From assembly GCA_036277235.1 (NCBI GenBank), contig DASUNJ010000457.1, positions 1 to 9,181 of the forward strand: DNA of 9,181 bases, read 5' to 3'. Both the position numbers and the translations under genes were made by a program. Source of the stretch: DATMER01 sp036277235 (GTDB taxonomy: Bacteria; Acidobacteriota; Thermoanaerobaculia; Multivoradales; UBA5704). Below the pieces are notes generated by a model. That model made no database searches and was not told where the DNA came from. It was given only the letters and a program-made list of their open reading frames with translations. Shown piece after piece: positions 1-6,448 of this stretch (position 1 is the first letter of the stretch; each line of letters begins with the position of its first letter).

Positions 1-18
1 ATTCCCACGATTCCGGCC

Positions 19-1638
19 ATGCCCGAGCCGCAATTCGTGACGCTGCGTTTCATCACGAACGGCACGGTGGGTCCATCCATCCGCTGTGACCGCATCTCTC
101 CTTTCTGGAGGCGCATCGAGCTCAGGCAGTTCGCTGAGAGCGGGCTGATCCCGTTTTCCAGCTACACTGTGGGGGGACGTACCCTGGACATTCCCGGCGT
201 CTTTCGCAGTGCCGGGATCGATATCGATACGGAGGCTCAGCCGACACGCCTGGGGACGGCCGGCAAGGTCTGGACCGACGCCGAGCTGCACGCAGCCATG
301 GAGTCGAGCCTCCCGGACTTTGCCGACAAGACGCGATGGAGGGCCTGGCTCTTCCACGCCGGGCTTTACGAGAAGAGCACCGCTCTCGGGATGATGTTTG
401 ATCAGAAGGGGCGGGAGCGTCAGGGCTGTGCGGTGTTCTACAACATGGTCGGAGGCGATCTCCGGCAGCAGCTCCACACCTGCGTCCACGAGCTAGGTCA
501 CTGCTTCAATCTGTACCACACGTTCACGGCCTCACCCATCCCGCCGCGACTGCCTATCCGGCCCAGATCCCGCTCCTGGATGAACTATCCATGGATGTTT
601 CCGGGCGGGACGGCCGCCTACTGGAACAACTTCCAAATCCGGTTTGACAAGGACGAGCTCCTCCACCTGCGGCACGGCTTCCGCAACGACGTGATCATGG
701 GTGGGCGGCCGTTCGAAGGCAATGGTGGCTTGCGGAAGAGGCCGGTCGGGGAAGGCTCGGCGCTGGAGCTCCGGCTGGAAGGACCCGGACGCGTGAGATA
801 CGCGGAGCCGGTCTGGGTGGAGCTGCGGCTCTCCGCGAGGGATGACAGGTCCAAGGAGGTCCACGCGTGCCTCCACCCTCAGGAAGGTTATGTGAAGATC
901 ACGATTCGCAAGGATCAGGAAAAAAAGGTGATCTTCGAGCCGCTGGTGCGTCGGTGTGTGAAGCGCGAAACTGTCACATGCCAAGCTCCGATCTATGAGA
1001 GCGTCCTGCTCGGCTACGGCAAAGGCGGATTCTATTTCAGCGAGCCGGGCGTCTACGACATCGAGGCCGAGTACCGGGCGCTCGACGGCTCCATCGTGGC
1101 ATCCAACAAGCTGATCCTAAGGGTGAGCGAGCCGGACGGTGCCGACCGTGCCGTCGCGAAACTCTGGTTCGGAGACGAGCAGGGGATGCTTCTCGCTTTC
1201 CGCGGCTCCGATGCACTGAAGGCCGGCAATGCCAGACTCGACGAGATCATCCTGAACCATGGCGACCACCCGCTCGCCAGCTATGCCAGCCTGGTCCAGG
1301 GAAGCAATCTGGCCCGGGAGTTCAAGCTCGTCGGACCCCAAGGCACGGTCGAGCTCCGCCCTCCCAAACTCGAGCGAGCTCAGGAGCGCTTGCAGCCGGT
1401 CGTCGCCGATTTCCTCTCAGGTAGGTCCAGAATCAACAACCTGACCTTCTCCCGCGCCTTCCGCCGCCTGGCCGAGGGGCAGATGGAGGTCGGTGACCGG
1501 GACGGCGCCAAGACGACTCTGACGCAGTTGGAAGGGAATCTCCTGGAAAGAAGAAACAACGTCGAGAATGTTCCATTCAGAGACGAGGTGATCGCGGCGA
1601 TTCAGAGCCAGGCTACGGCGATTCTCGCCAAAGCCTGA
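19..1638 (+). CDS. Metzincin-like zinc metalloprotease with C-terminal extension domains (possibly 5'-truncated by window edge)
   Basis: Predicted zinc-dependent endopeptidase. Residues 157-167 read HELGHCFNLYH, an extended HExxHxxxxxH site: His157, His161 and His167 would bind zinc and Glu158 would be the general base. The usual metzincin Gly at motif position 8 is Asn164. About 20 residues later SWMNYP (Met188) fits the Met-turn of metzincins, with a Tyr two residues after the Met. Residues 1-150 would be the N-terminal half of the catalytic domain. Residues about 245-370 look beta-rich and Ig-like (inferred from alternating hydrophobic residues), and about 385-539 look mainly helical. No signal peptide follows the Met at 19, and no Shine-Dalgarno precedes it. 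The reading frame is open to base 1, so the real start, and any signal peptide, may lie upstream. Substrate unknown; I cannot assign a named family. It converges on the serine hydrolase gene. Sampled stretches are less GC-rich than the operon genes. Confidence 0.72.
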   Translation: MPEPQFVTLRFITNGTVGPSIRCDRISPFWRRIELRQFAESGLIPFSSYTVGGRTLDIPGVFRSAGIDIDTEAQPTRLGTAGKVWTDAELHAAMESSLPDFADKTRWRAWLFHAGLYEKSTALGMMFDQKGRERQGCAVFYNMVGGDLRQQLHTCVHELGHCFNLYHTFTASPIPPRLPIRPRSRSWMNYPWMFPGGTAAYWNNFQIRFDKDELLHLRHGFRNDVIMGGRPFEGNGGLRKRPVGEGSALELRLEGPGRVRYAEPVWVELRLSARDDRSKEVHACLHPQEGYVKITIRKDQEKKVIFEPLVRRCVKRETVTCQAPIYESVLLGYGKGGFYFSEPGVYDIEAEYRALDGSIVASNKLILRVSEPDGADRAVAKLWFGDEQGMLLAFRGSDALKAGNARLDEIILNHGDHPLASYASLVQGSNLAREFKLVGPQGTVELRPPKLERAQERLQPVVADFLSGRSRINNLTFSRAFRRLAEGQMEVGDRDGAKTTLTQLEGNLLERRNNVENVPFRDEVIAAIQSQATAILAKA

Positions 1639-1644
1639 TCGCGG

Positions 1645-2796
1645 TCACTTCGAGAGCCGCTCCTCCGTCTCCTCGGCGAAGGAGCGGCTCAGCCCGAGCT
1701 CCACCAGGAAGAGCTGGTGCGCGAAGGTCTGCGTGAGGCTGCCGAAGGCCTCGGACGACAAGTTCCTCAGAAACAGCACCGAGACGTGCGGTGTCCCGCC
1801 GAAGTCGCCCCTCTTCGGCGTGAAGTACATGGCTTCAGTCAGCACGCTGGCGAGCGCCCCGCCCTTGTCTCCGAAGTTGAGGAAGGTCTCGGCGTTGCCG
1901 GGGATCTCCATCGGCCATCCCAGGTGCCAGCGCATCACCTCGGAGACCTTGGGGGAGAGGAAGCTACCTTGGAGGACCCTGGCCATGACGCGGGCATAGT
2001 CGCGAGCGGTTCCCTTGGGGAACAGGGCCTGGGCGGCCTGCGCTTCGATCTGGTAGGACGACCCGTGCTGCTGGCGCCAGAGGAGCTCGGCTTCTCGCCA
2101 GTTCTCGTCCAGGTAGCGGTTCTGAAGGCGCCAGACCTCCTTCGCGTAGGCCTTTGGAGACATCCTCGTGAGGCGCTTGAGCCGGGAGCGGGTCAAAGGT
2201 CCCTGGTCGTGATTTTCCCAGGACAGGAAGAGACCGAGGATCGGAAGCGGCTGCGGATGCCGCGGCAGCCCGGCTTCGGAGAGGGTGGCGCGGACCGCGC
2301 GATCACCGATCCGGCTGAGCAGGAGGTCGGTCGCCGCGTTGTCGCTGGATCGGATCATCGCCTGGGCGATCCTGTCCCAGGAGACGGGAGCCTCCGGATC
2401 ACTGGCAAAGCCCTCCTGGTCCGTGGCAATGCCCAGGGCAGCCAGGGCGGCGGCGTGGGCACCGCCATCGGTTCCAGGCAGATAGAACCGCTCCCATTCC
2501 CGGATCGGCAGCTCCGCTTGGGGATCGATGCGTCCCGCGACCACCTCTCGTGCATAGGTAGCCAGCACCACGATTTTGATCGTCGAGGCGAGCGCCATCG
2601 GCAGGTCGGCGTTGACCAGAAGGATGGGGTCCGACGTATCAGGGGAGCCTTCCGGCGCGACCGTGAAGCTCACGAGCGCCACATCTTTACGGTGCTGGAC
2701 GAGATGGTCCAGCACGTCCTCGGGAGTGTTCAGGGGCTGCGCGCGAACCGGCAGGGCTGAAGCCACTAGCAACACGGCCGCGAGCGCAGCTTTCAT
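1645..2796 (-). CDS. Secreted serine hydrolase, beta-lactamase/transpeptidase fold (class A-like, atypical)
   Basis: 383-residue predicted exported protein. The N-terminus has Lys2, a hydrophobic stretch and an ARA-like end (PVRA-QP near residue 19), typical of a Sec signal peptide, so it should act in the periplasm or outside. Penicillin-binding/beta-lactamase motifs occur in order: S71-T-I-K74 (SxxK nucleophile and base), S151-D-N153 (SDN) and K311-G-G313, where most members have K-T/S-G. Between SDN and KGG lies an enlarged, helix-rich and charged segment (about 195-300); I see no ExxLN omega-loop motif, so true beta-lactamase activity is doubtful. Length exceeds the roughly 290 residues usual for class A. 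The start overlaps the ureohydrolase stop by 4 nt (ATGA), implying translational coupling, and purine-rich GGAGAGG lies 5 nt upstream. A longer reading frame in this phase runs up to 3696, but only the part from 2796 shows signal peptide and family motifs. Substrate unknown (peptidoglycan or beta-lactam-like ester/amide are guesses). Confidence 0.8.
   Translation of the reverse strand: MKAALAAVLLVASALPVRAQPLNTPEDVLDHLVQHRKDVALVSFTVAPEGSPDTSDPILLVNADLPMALASTIKIVVLATYAREVVAGRIDPQAELPIREWERFYLPGTDGGAHAAALAALGIATDQEGFASDPEAPVSWDRIAQAMIRSSDNAATDLLLSRIGDRAVRATLSEAGLPRHPQPLPILGLFLSWENHDQGPLTRSRLKRLTRMSPKAYAKEVWRLQNRYLDENWREAELLWRQQHGSSYQIEAQAAQALFPKGTARDYARVMARVLQGSFLSPKVSEVMRWHLGWPMEIPGNAETFLNFGDKGGALASVLTEAMYFTPKRGDFGGTPHVSVLFLRNLSSEAFGSLTQTFAHQLFLVELGLSRSFAEETEERLSK
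1654..1690. terminator. 11-bp perfect inverted repeat at a convergent gene junction (possible bidirectional terminator or attenuator hairpin)
   Basis: GAGCCGCTCCT (1654-1664) is the exact reverse complement of AGGAGCGGCTC (1680-1690), with a 15-nt loop. It begins 15 nt after the metalloprotease stop and lies inside the last codons of the serine hydrolase gene. No T-run follows on either strand, so it is not a standard Rho-independent terminator. It could stabilise 3' ends or pause RNA polymerase between the two converging genes. Confidence 0.4.
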
Positions 2797-3674
2797 TTGG
2801 GCCTCTCCGCCTCCTGCAGATACCCCAAACACTTGTAGATCAGCTTCGAGGTGAGGAAGTCGCTCGCCGGCAGACCCCCGACCGGGGCGAGCTCGAGCAC
2901 GTCCATCGCCACGACCTTCTTCTCCCGGAAGAGATGGCGGAGCAGGCGCAGGGTCGGGTACCAGAGACCGCCTCCCGGCTCCGGGGTTCCGGTGGCAGGG
3001 ACGATCGAGGGGTCGAAGAAGTCGATGTCGAAGGTGAGGTAGACCTTCTCGGGCAGGCCGGCGAGCAGCTTCGGGAACAGCTCCTCGGCGCGGTCGAGGT
3101 CGTGGCCCCAGATCACGGGCAGCTTCCTCTCCCGGATGAGCTGCGACTCGGGGGTCGAGAGGGAGCGGATGCCCACGGCGAGAGTGGGGATGCCGTCGTC
3201 CACGACCCTCTTCATGACGCTCGCGTGACTGTAAGGCGTGCCCTCGAACTCCTCGCGCAGGTCGGCGTGGGCGTCGAACTGAACGACTCCGATCTCCCCG
3301 TGAACCTCTTTTGTCGCGCGGACCGGCGCCTGGGTTATGCTGTGCTCGCCCCCCAGGGTCACGAGGAACTTGCCCTTTTCCAGGTGGGTGCGCGCCTCCT
3401 CTTGCAGCTCGGCCATGGCCTCGGCCATGTCGTAGGCCTCGGGCAGGAACGGCGGCAGGGTGGCGATGCCCTGGAGGTAGGGCTCGGCGCCCAGCTCCTC
3501 GTCGTACAGCTCCATGCTCTGCGAGGCGCGGATGATCGCGGCCGGACCGGCCGAGGTCCCCTTGCCGTAGGACACCGTCCGCTCGAACGGGACGGGGAGG
3601 ATGGCCACGCGGCTCGTCTCGTAGTCGCTGGATTCCGGCTCCAGCAGGCCGAAGTTGGTTGAGAGATAGGGCAT
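2793..3674 (-). CDS. speB: Agmatinase-family ureohydrolase (SpeB-like)
   Basis: 293-residue cytoplasmic binuclear manganese hydrolase of the arginase/agmatinase family. Agmatinase converts agmatine to putrescine plus urea in polyamine synthesis. All metal-binding signatures are present: GGEHS with His111, DAHADL with Asp134, His136 and Asp138, and DIDFFDP with Asp216 and Asp218, followed by PATGTPEPGG (226-235), which is characteristic of the family. Length matches typical agmatinases. Family members also include arginase, guanidinobutyrase, guanidinopropionase and formimidoylglutamase-like enzymes; substrate cannot be fixed from motifs alone, and no speA or other polyamine gene is in the window. 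First gene of a two-gene minus-strand operon with the serine hydrolase. The ATG at 3674 has no Shine-Dalgarno; a sigma70-like promoter places the transcript start at about 3676, so the message looks leaderless. Confidence 0.88.
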   Translation of the reverse strand: MPYLSTNFGLLEPESSDYETSRVAILPVPFERTVSYGKGTSAGPAAIIRASQSMELYDEELGAEPYLQGIATLPPFLPEAYDMAEAMAELQEEARTHLEKGKFLVTLGGEHSITQAPVRATKEVHGEIGVVQFDAHADLREEFEGTPYSHASVMKRVVDDGIPTLAVGIRSLSTPESQLIRERKLPVIWGHDLDRAEELFPKLLAGLPEKVYLTFDIDFFDPSIVPATGTPEPGGGLWYPTLRLLRHLFREKKVVAMDVLELAPVGGLPASDFLTSKLIYKCLGYLQEAERPK

Positions 3675-3682
3675 GGGCCGGG

Positions 3683-3711
3683 GTTGTAGCAGGCACGACT
3701 CAGGGTGTCAA
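3683..3711 (-). promoter_or_regulatory. Predicted sigma70-type promoter for speB giving a leaderless transcript
   Basis: On the minus strand, a perfect -35 TTGACA (3711-3706) is followed by exactly 17 nt and TACAAC (3688-3683), which matches 4 of 6 bases of the -10 consensus. Counting 7 nt past the -10 puts transcription start near 3676, only about 2 nt before the ATG at 3674. This agrees with the absence of a Shine-Dalgarno before that ATG. Promoter elements are seen; leaderless initiation is inferred. Confidence 0.6.
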
Positions 3712-3715
3712 TTAT

Positions 3716-3720
3716 GGAGG
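3716..3720 (+). promoter_or_regulatory. Shine-Dalgarno deciding the sirtuin start
   Basis: GGAGG ends 5 nt before the ATG at 3726 (GGAGGGAAGG-ATG). It favours this start over the in-frame GTG at 3705 and ATG at 3714, which have no comparable site and would place the Shine-Dalgarno inside the coding sequence. Confidence 0.7.
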
Positions 3721-3725
3721 GAAGG

Positions 3726-4484
3726 ATGGACCTCGAGATCTCCGACGACGTGTGCGAGCGCTTCCGGACCGCCGGGCGCGTCGTGGTCTTTTCGGGAGCG
3801 GGCGCGTCCCGGGAGAGCGGCCTCGACACGTTCCGCGGTGCCGGCGGGCTTTGGGAGAAGATGCGCCCCGAGGAGCTGGCGACTCCCCAGGCGTTCCGCC
3901 GCGAGCCCGCCAAGGTCTGGCAGTGGTATGGCTGGCGCTACGACACGGCGACCGCCGCCCAGCCCAATCCCGCCCATCTCGCCCTGGTGGAGTGGGAGAA
4001 TCTCTTTCCCGTGTTCGTCCTCATAACCCAGAACGTGGACGGGCTGCACCGGCGCGCAGGGAGCGCCAGCCTCCTCGAGCTTCACGGGACGATCCTGCAG
4101 GCCCGCTGCAACCGTTGCGGACGGATGCGGGAGATGGGAGAGGCGCTCGCCGAGTCGCGAGAGGAGCCTCCCGTCTGCTCCTGCAAAGGCAACTTCCGTC
4201 CCGCCGTGGTCTGGTTCGGGGAGAGTCTCGATCCCGCGGTGCTTTCCTCGGGCTACGAGGCGGCATCGGACTGCGACCTGTTCGTCTCGGTGGGGACCTC
4301 CTCGACCGTCTACCCCGCGGCCGGGCTGATCGAGGTCGCGCACCGGGCGGGCGCCTGTTTCGTGGAGGTCAACCCCGAGCTGACCCCGTTCTCGCCGCTG
4401 GCCGATTTGCGGATCGCGGCCCCGGCGGGGGAGGCGATCCCCAGGCTCACCGAGGAGATCCGTCGTTGCCGTCCGTCGGACTGA
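3726..4484 (+). CDS. cobB: Sir2-family NAD-dependent protein deacylase, class III type (CobB/SIRT5-like)
   Basis: 252-residue cytoplasmic sirtuin. It should use NAD+ to remove acyl groups from lysine, releasing nicotinamide and O-acyl-ADP-ribose. Motifs in order: NAD-binding GAGASRESGLDTFRG (25-39), TQNVDGLH (101-108), catalytic His120 in ELHGT, a zinc module with Cys128/Cys131 and Cys151/Cys153, VVWFGE (161-166), VGTSSTVYPAAG (189-200) and VNP (215-217). Tyr68 and Arg71 in WYGWR align with the Tyr-xx-Arg pair of SIRT5 and E. coli CobB that binds succinyl/malonyl groups, so desuccinylase or demalonylase activity is likely. The second zinc pair is Cys-x-Cys rather than the usual Cys-x-x-Cys, one residue short. 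First gene of the plus-strand operon, divergent from speB across 51 nt; I see no strong promoter of its own in the gap. Its 3' end overlaps radC by 19 nt. Confidence 0.92.
   Translation: MDLEISDDVCERFRTAGRVVVFSGAGASRESGLDTFRGAGGLWEKMRPEELATPQAFRREPAKVWQWYGWRYDTATAAQPNPAHLALVEWENLFPVFVLITQNVDGLHRRAGSASLLELHGTILQARCNRCGRMREMGEALAESREEPPVCSCKGNFRPAVVWFGESLDPAVLSSGYEAASDCDLFVSVGTSSTVYPAAGLIEVAHRAGACFVEVNPELTPFSPLADLRIAAPAGEAIPRLTEEIRRCRPSD
4452..4457 (+). promoter_or_regulatory. Shine-Dalgarno for radC inside the sirtuin gene
   Basis: GAGGAG lies 8 nt before the TTG at 4466. It supports that non-ATG codon as the radC start, since no ATG or GTG lies in frame near the expected N-terminus. Confidence 0.6.
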
Positions 4485-5152
4485 TCCGCGAGCTGCCGGA
4501 GGGCGAGCGCCCGCGGGAGCGGCTGCTGAAGCAGGGGGGCGACGCGCTCTCCGACGCCGAGCTGGTGGCCGTGCTCCTGCGCACGGGAGTCAAGGGCGTC
4601 TCGGTCATGCAGATGGCGACCGAGCTGATCCAGGAGACCGGCGGCCTCTCCGGGCTGGTGGCCCTGACCCAACAGGCGCTCCGGCGCAAGGGGCTCGGAC
4701 CCGCGAAGGCCGCGGCCCTGCTCGCCGCGCTGGAGATCGCCAGCCGTATTGCGCGCGAGCCGCTCCGGGAGCGCAAGCTACTGACCCGTCCGGCCGAGGT
4801 GGCTCACTATCTCGCGCTGCGCTACTGGTCCCGCGACCAGGAAGTCATGGGCGCCCTCTTCCTCGACACCCGCAGCCGCTTGCTCGGGGAAAAAGAGATG
4901 TTCCGGGGCACGCTCGACCGCGCCATCGCCGAGCCGCGGGAGATCCTCAAGGAGGGGCTGCTGCGCGGGGCCGCGGGCGTGATCGTCTTCCACACCCATC
5001 CCAGCGGCGATCCTTCGCCCAGCCCCGAGGACCTGACTTTCACCAAGCGGATGCGCGATGCCGGAGAGCTGGTCGGCGTGCGCCTGCTCGATCATTTCAT
5101 TCTGGGGAGCGCGGGCCGGTGGGTTTCCCTGAAGCAGAGAGGCGCGTGCTAG
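4466..5152 (+). CDS. radC: RadC family protein (JAB/MPN-fold metal-binding protein)
   Basis: 228 residues, the normal length of the RadC/YicR family. The N-terminal part begins with the family-typical IRELPEGERPRERLL and LSDAELVAVLLRTG (about 28-41), followed by a helix-hairpin-helix-like segment (KGLGPAKAAALLAALE, 75-90). The C-terminal MPN domain (about 108-228) has a complete JAMM signature: Glu126, His176-x-His178, then Ser186-x-x-Asp189 (HTHPSGDPSPSPED). This predicts a zinc site and possible metallo-hydrolase activity. The old link to DNA repair has not held up well, so function remains uncertain. The TTG start at 4466 is chosen for its Shine-Dalgarno and its fit to family N-termini; it overlaps the sirtuin stop by 19 nt. 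An in-frame extension upstream to 3659 is only a shadow of the sirtuin gene. larC follows after 9 nt. Confidence 0.92.
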   Translation: MPSVGLIRELPEGERPRERLLKQGGDALSDAELVAVLLRTGVKGVSVMQMATELIQETGGLSGLVALTQQALRRKGLGPAKAAALLAALEIASRIAREPLRERKLLTRPAEVAHYLALRYWSRDQEVMGALFLDTRSRLLGEKEMFRGTLDRAIAEPREILKEGLLRGAAGVIVFHTHPSGDPSPSPEDLTFTKRMRDAGELVGVRLLDHFILGSAGRWVSLKQRGAC

Positions 5153-5161
5153 GCTGGATTC

Positions 5162-6421
5162 ATGGCCGATCACTACCATCTGGATTGCTCCAGTGGCATC
5201 GCGGGCGACATGTTCCTGGGGGCCTGCCTGGATCTCGGCATGCCCCTCGACGTCCTCCACGAAACCGTGGCCCGCCTGCGCCTCCCCAACGTCTCCGTGG
5301 AGAGCCGCAAGGCCTCGCGCGGAGGCTTCGTCGGTACCCGTTTCCGCGTGCTCGTGGATGGAAAGCCTCTGGAAGGTCCGGATCCCGAAGAGCAACAACA
5401 ACAACATCACCATCATCATCACTATGAACAGCAACAACATCATCATCATTCTCATAGTAATCATCATCATCATCGGGGCCTCGCGCAGATCCAGGAGCTG
5501 ATCCAGGCGAGCGACCTCGCCGAGCCGGTCAAGGAGCGCGCCATCCGTCTCTTCCAGCGGCTTGGCGAGGCGGAGGCGAAGGCCCACGGCATGCCTGTCG
5601 ATCGGGTCCACTTCCACGAGGTGGGCGCGATCGACTCGATCGTCGATCTGGTTGGAGCCGCGGCCGCGGTGGAGCACCTGTCCCCTGGAAGGATCACGTG
5701 TGGCCAGGTCAACGTCGGCGGCGGACGGGTGCGCACGCAGCACGGCGAGCTACCCGTGCCCGCTCCCGCGACCGCCGAGCTCCTGCGGGGAATCCCCATC
5801 TTCGGCGGACCCGGCGGCGAGCTGACCACGCCGACGGGCGCGGTTCTCCTCGCCGAGCTGGTGGACGAGTACGTGGACTTTCCCTCCATGATCCTGGAAG
5901 GCACGGGCTACGGCCTCGGCAAGAAGGACCTGCCCGATCGGCCCAACGCGGTCCGGCTTCTGCGCGGGCGGGGGAGGGAGACCCGGGCCGAGGTGATGAT
6001 CGTGGAGTGCGAGGTGGACGACCTGCCAGGCGAGGGATTCGGCTTCCTCATGGAGCGCCTGCTCGACGCGGGCGCCCTGGAGGTCTACTTCACGCCGGTC
6101 CAGATGAAGAAGAACCGGCCCGGAACGCTGATCACGATGCTCTGCCGACGCCATCAGCTCGAAGGGCTCGCCGGGATCCTGCTCATGGAATCCGGCTCGC
6201 TCGGATGCCGTTATAGCAGTGCAGCCCGCTTCGAAGCGGAGCGCGAGATCACCGAGGTGGAAACGGCGTTCGGAACGGTCCGCGTGAAGCGGGCCCGGCT
6301 CAACGGCCGGCCCCTCGCCGCAGCCCCGGAGTTCGAGGACTGCCGGCGGCTCGCGCTCGCCAGCGGGGTGCCGTGGCGCGACATCTACCGTGCTGCGCTC
6401 CTGGCCGCGGGCCAGCCCTGA
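5162..6421 (+). CDS. larC: LarC: nickel insertion protein for the nickel-pincer nucleotide cofactor
   Basis: 419 residues. LarC is a CTP-dependent cyclometallase that inserts nickel into pyridinium-3,5-bisthiocarboxylic acid mononucleotide, completing the cofactor of lactate racemase LarA and relatives. Family hallmarks: an N-terminal DCSSGIAGDMFLGA (8-21), VHFHEVGAIDSIVDLVGA (149-166), VNVGGGRVRTQHGELPVPAP (183-202), LTTPTGA (221-227), and a C-terminal half with EVDDLPGEGFGFLMERL (284-300) and YFTPVQMKKNRPGTL (309-323). Residues 78-104 form a His/Gln-rich loop with 15 His, probably metal-binding; His-rich insertions are known in this family. In Lactiplantibacillus plantarum the two halves are joined by programmed frameshifting; here they are one continuous frame. 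No larA, larB or larE is in the window, so the client enzyme must be elsewhere. It starts 9 nt after radC with little Shine-Dalgarno; TAGGCT 6 nt before the ATG could be a weak -10 for a leaderless start. Confidence 0.93.
   Translation: MADHYHLDCSSGIAGDMFLGACLDLGMPLDVLHETVARLRLPNVSVESRKASRGGFVGTRFRVLVDGKPLEGPDPEEQQQQHHHHHHYEQQQHHHHSHSNHHHHRGLAQIQELIQASDLAEPVKERAIRLFQRLGEAEAKAHGMPVDRVHFHEVGAIDSIVDLVGAAAAVEHLSPGRITCGQVNVGGGRVRTQHGELPVPAPATAELLRGIPIFGGPGGELTTPTGAVLLAELVDEYVDFPSMILEGTGYGLGKKDLPDRPNAVRLLRGRGRETRAEVMIVECEVDDLPGEGFGFLMERLLDAGALEVYFTPVQMKKNRPGTLITMLCRRHQLEGLAGILLMESGSLGCRYSSAARFEAEREITEVETAFGTVRVKRARLNGRPLAAAPEFEDCRRLALASGVPWRDIYRAALLAAGQP
5393..5473 (+). repeat. CAA/CAT trinucleotide tract encoding the LarC His/Gln loop
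   Basis: Twenty-seven codons, almost all CAA/CAG (Gln) or CAT/CAC (His), with single Tyr, Glu, Ser and Asn interruptions. By hand count 13 of 15 His codons are CAT and the tract is 28/81 G+C (about 35%), against about 65-70% nearby. It is an imperfect microsatellite-like sequence kept in frame. Confidence 0.85.
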
Positions 6422-6448
6422 AAATCCGCAACGAGAAGAGAGATAGAC

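Noticed and set aside
3655..3690. Possible plus-strand promoter for the sirtuin gene (TTGGTT or TTGAGA with TTGTAG)
   Set aside because: Spacing and -10 matches are poor, so I cannot support a promoter here.
1645..3696. A 683-codon open frame on the minus strand that could be read as one protein
   Set aside because: Only its last 383 codons (from 2796) show a signal peptide and family motifs. The upstream part is Arg/Pro-rich out-of-frame reading of the ureohydrolase gene, which has complete catalytic motifs in another frame.
3659..4465. An N-terminal extension of radC running back through the sirtuin gene
   Set aside because: It is Arg/Gly/Pro-rich frame-shadow sequence; RadC proteins start at the ELPEGERPRERLL region and the length is already normal from 4466.
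5629..5650. GATC/TCGA-rich near-palindromic stretch
   Set aside because: It is not an exact inverted repeat and codes for conserved LarC residues (AIDSIVDL); codon choice explains it.
4778..5743. Minus-strand open frame with a poly-Met/Leu stretch across the larC repeat
   Set aside because: The Met run is the complement of the CAT codons. The plus strand encodes a conserved LarC protein, so this frame is a by-product.
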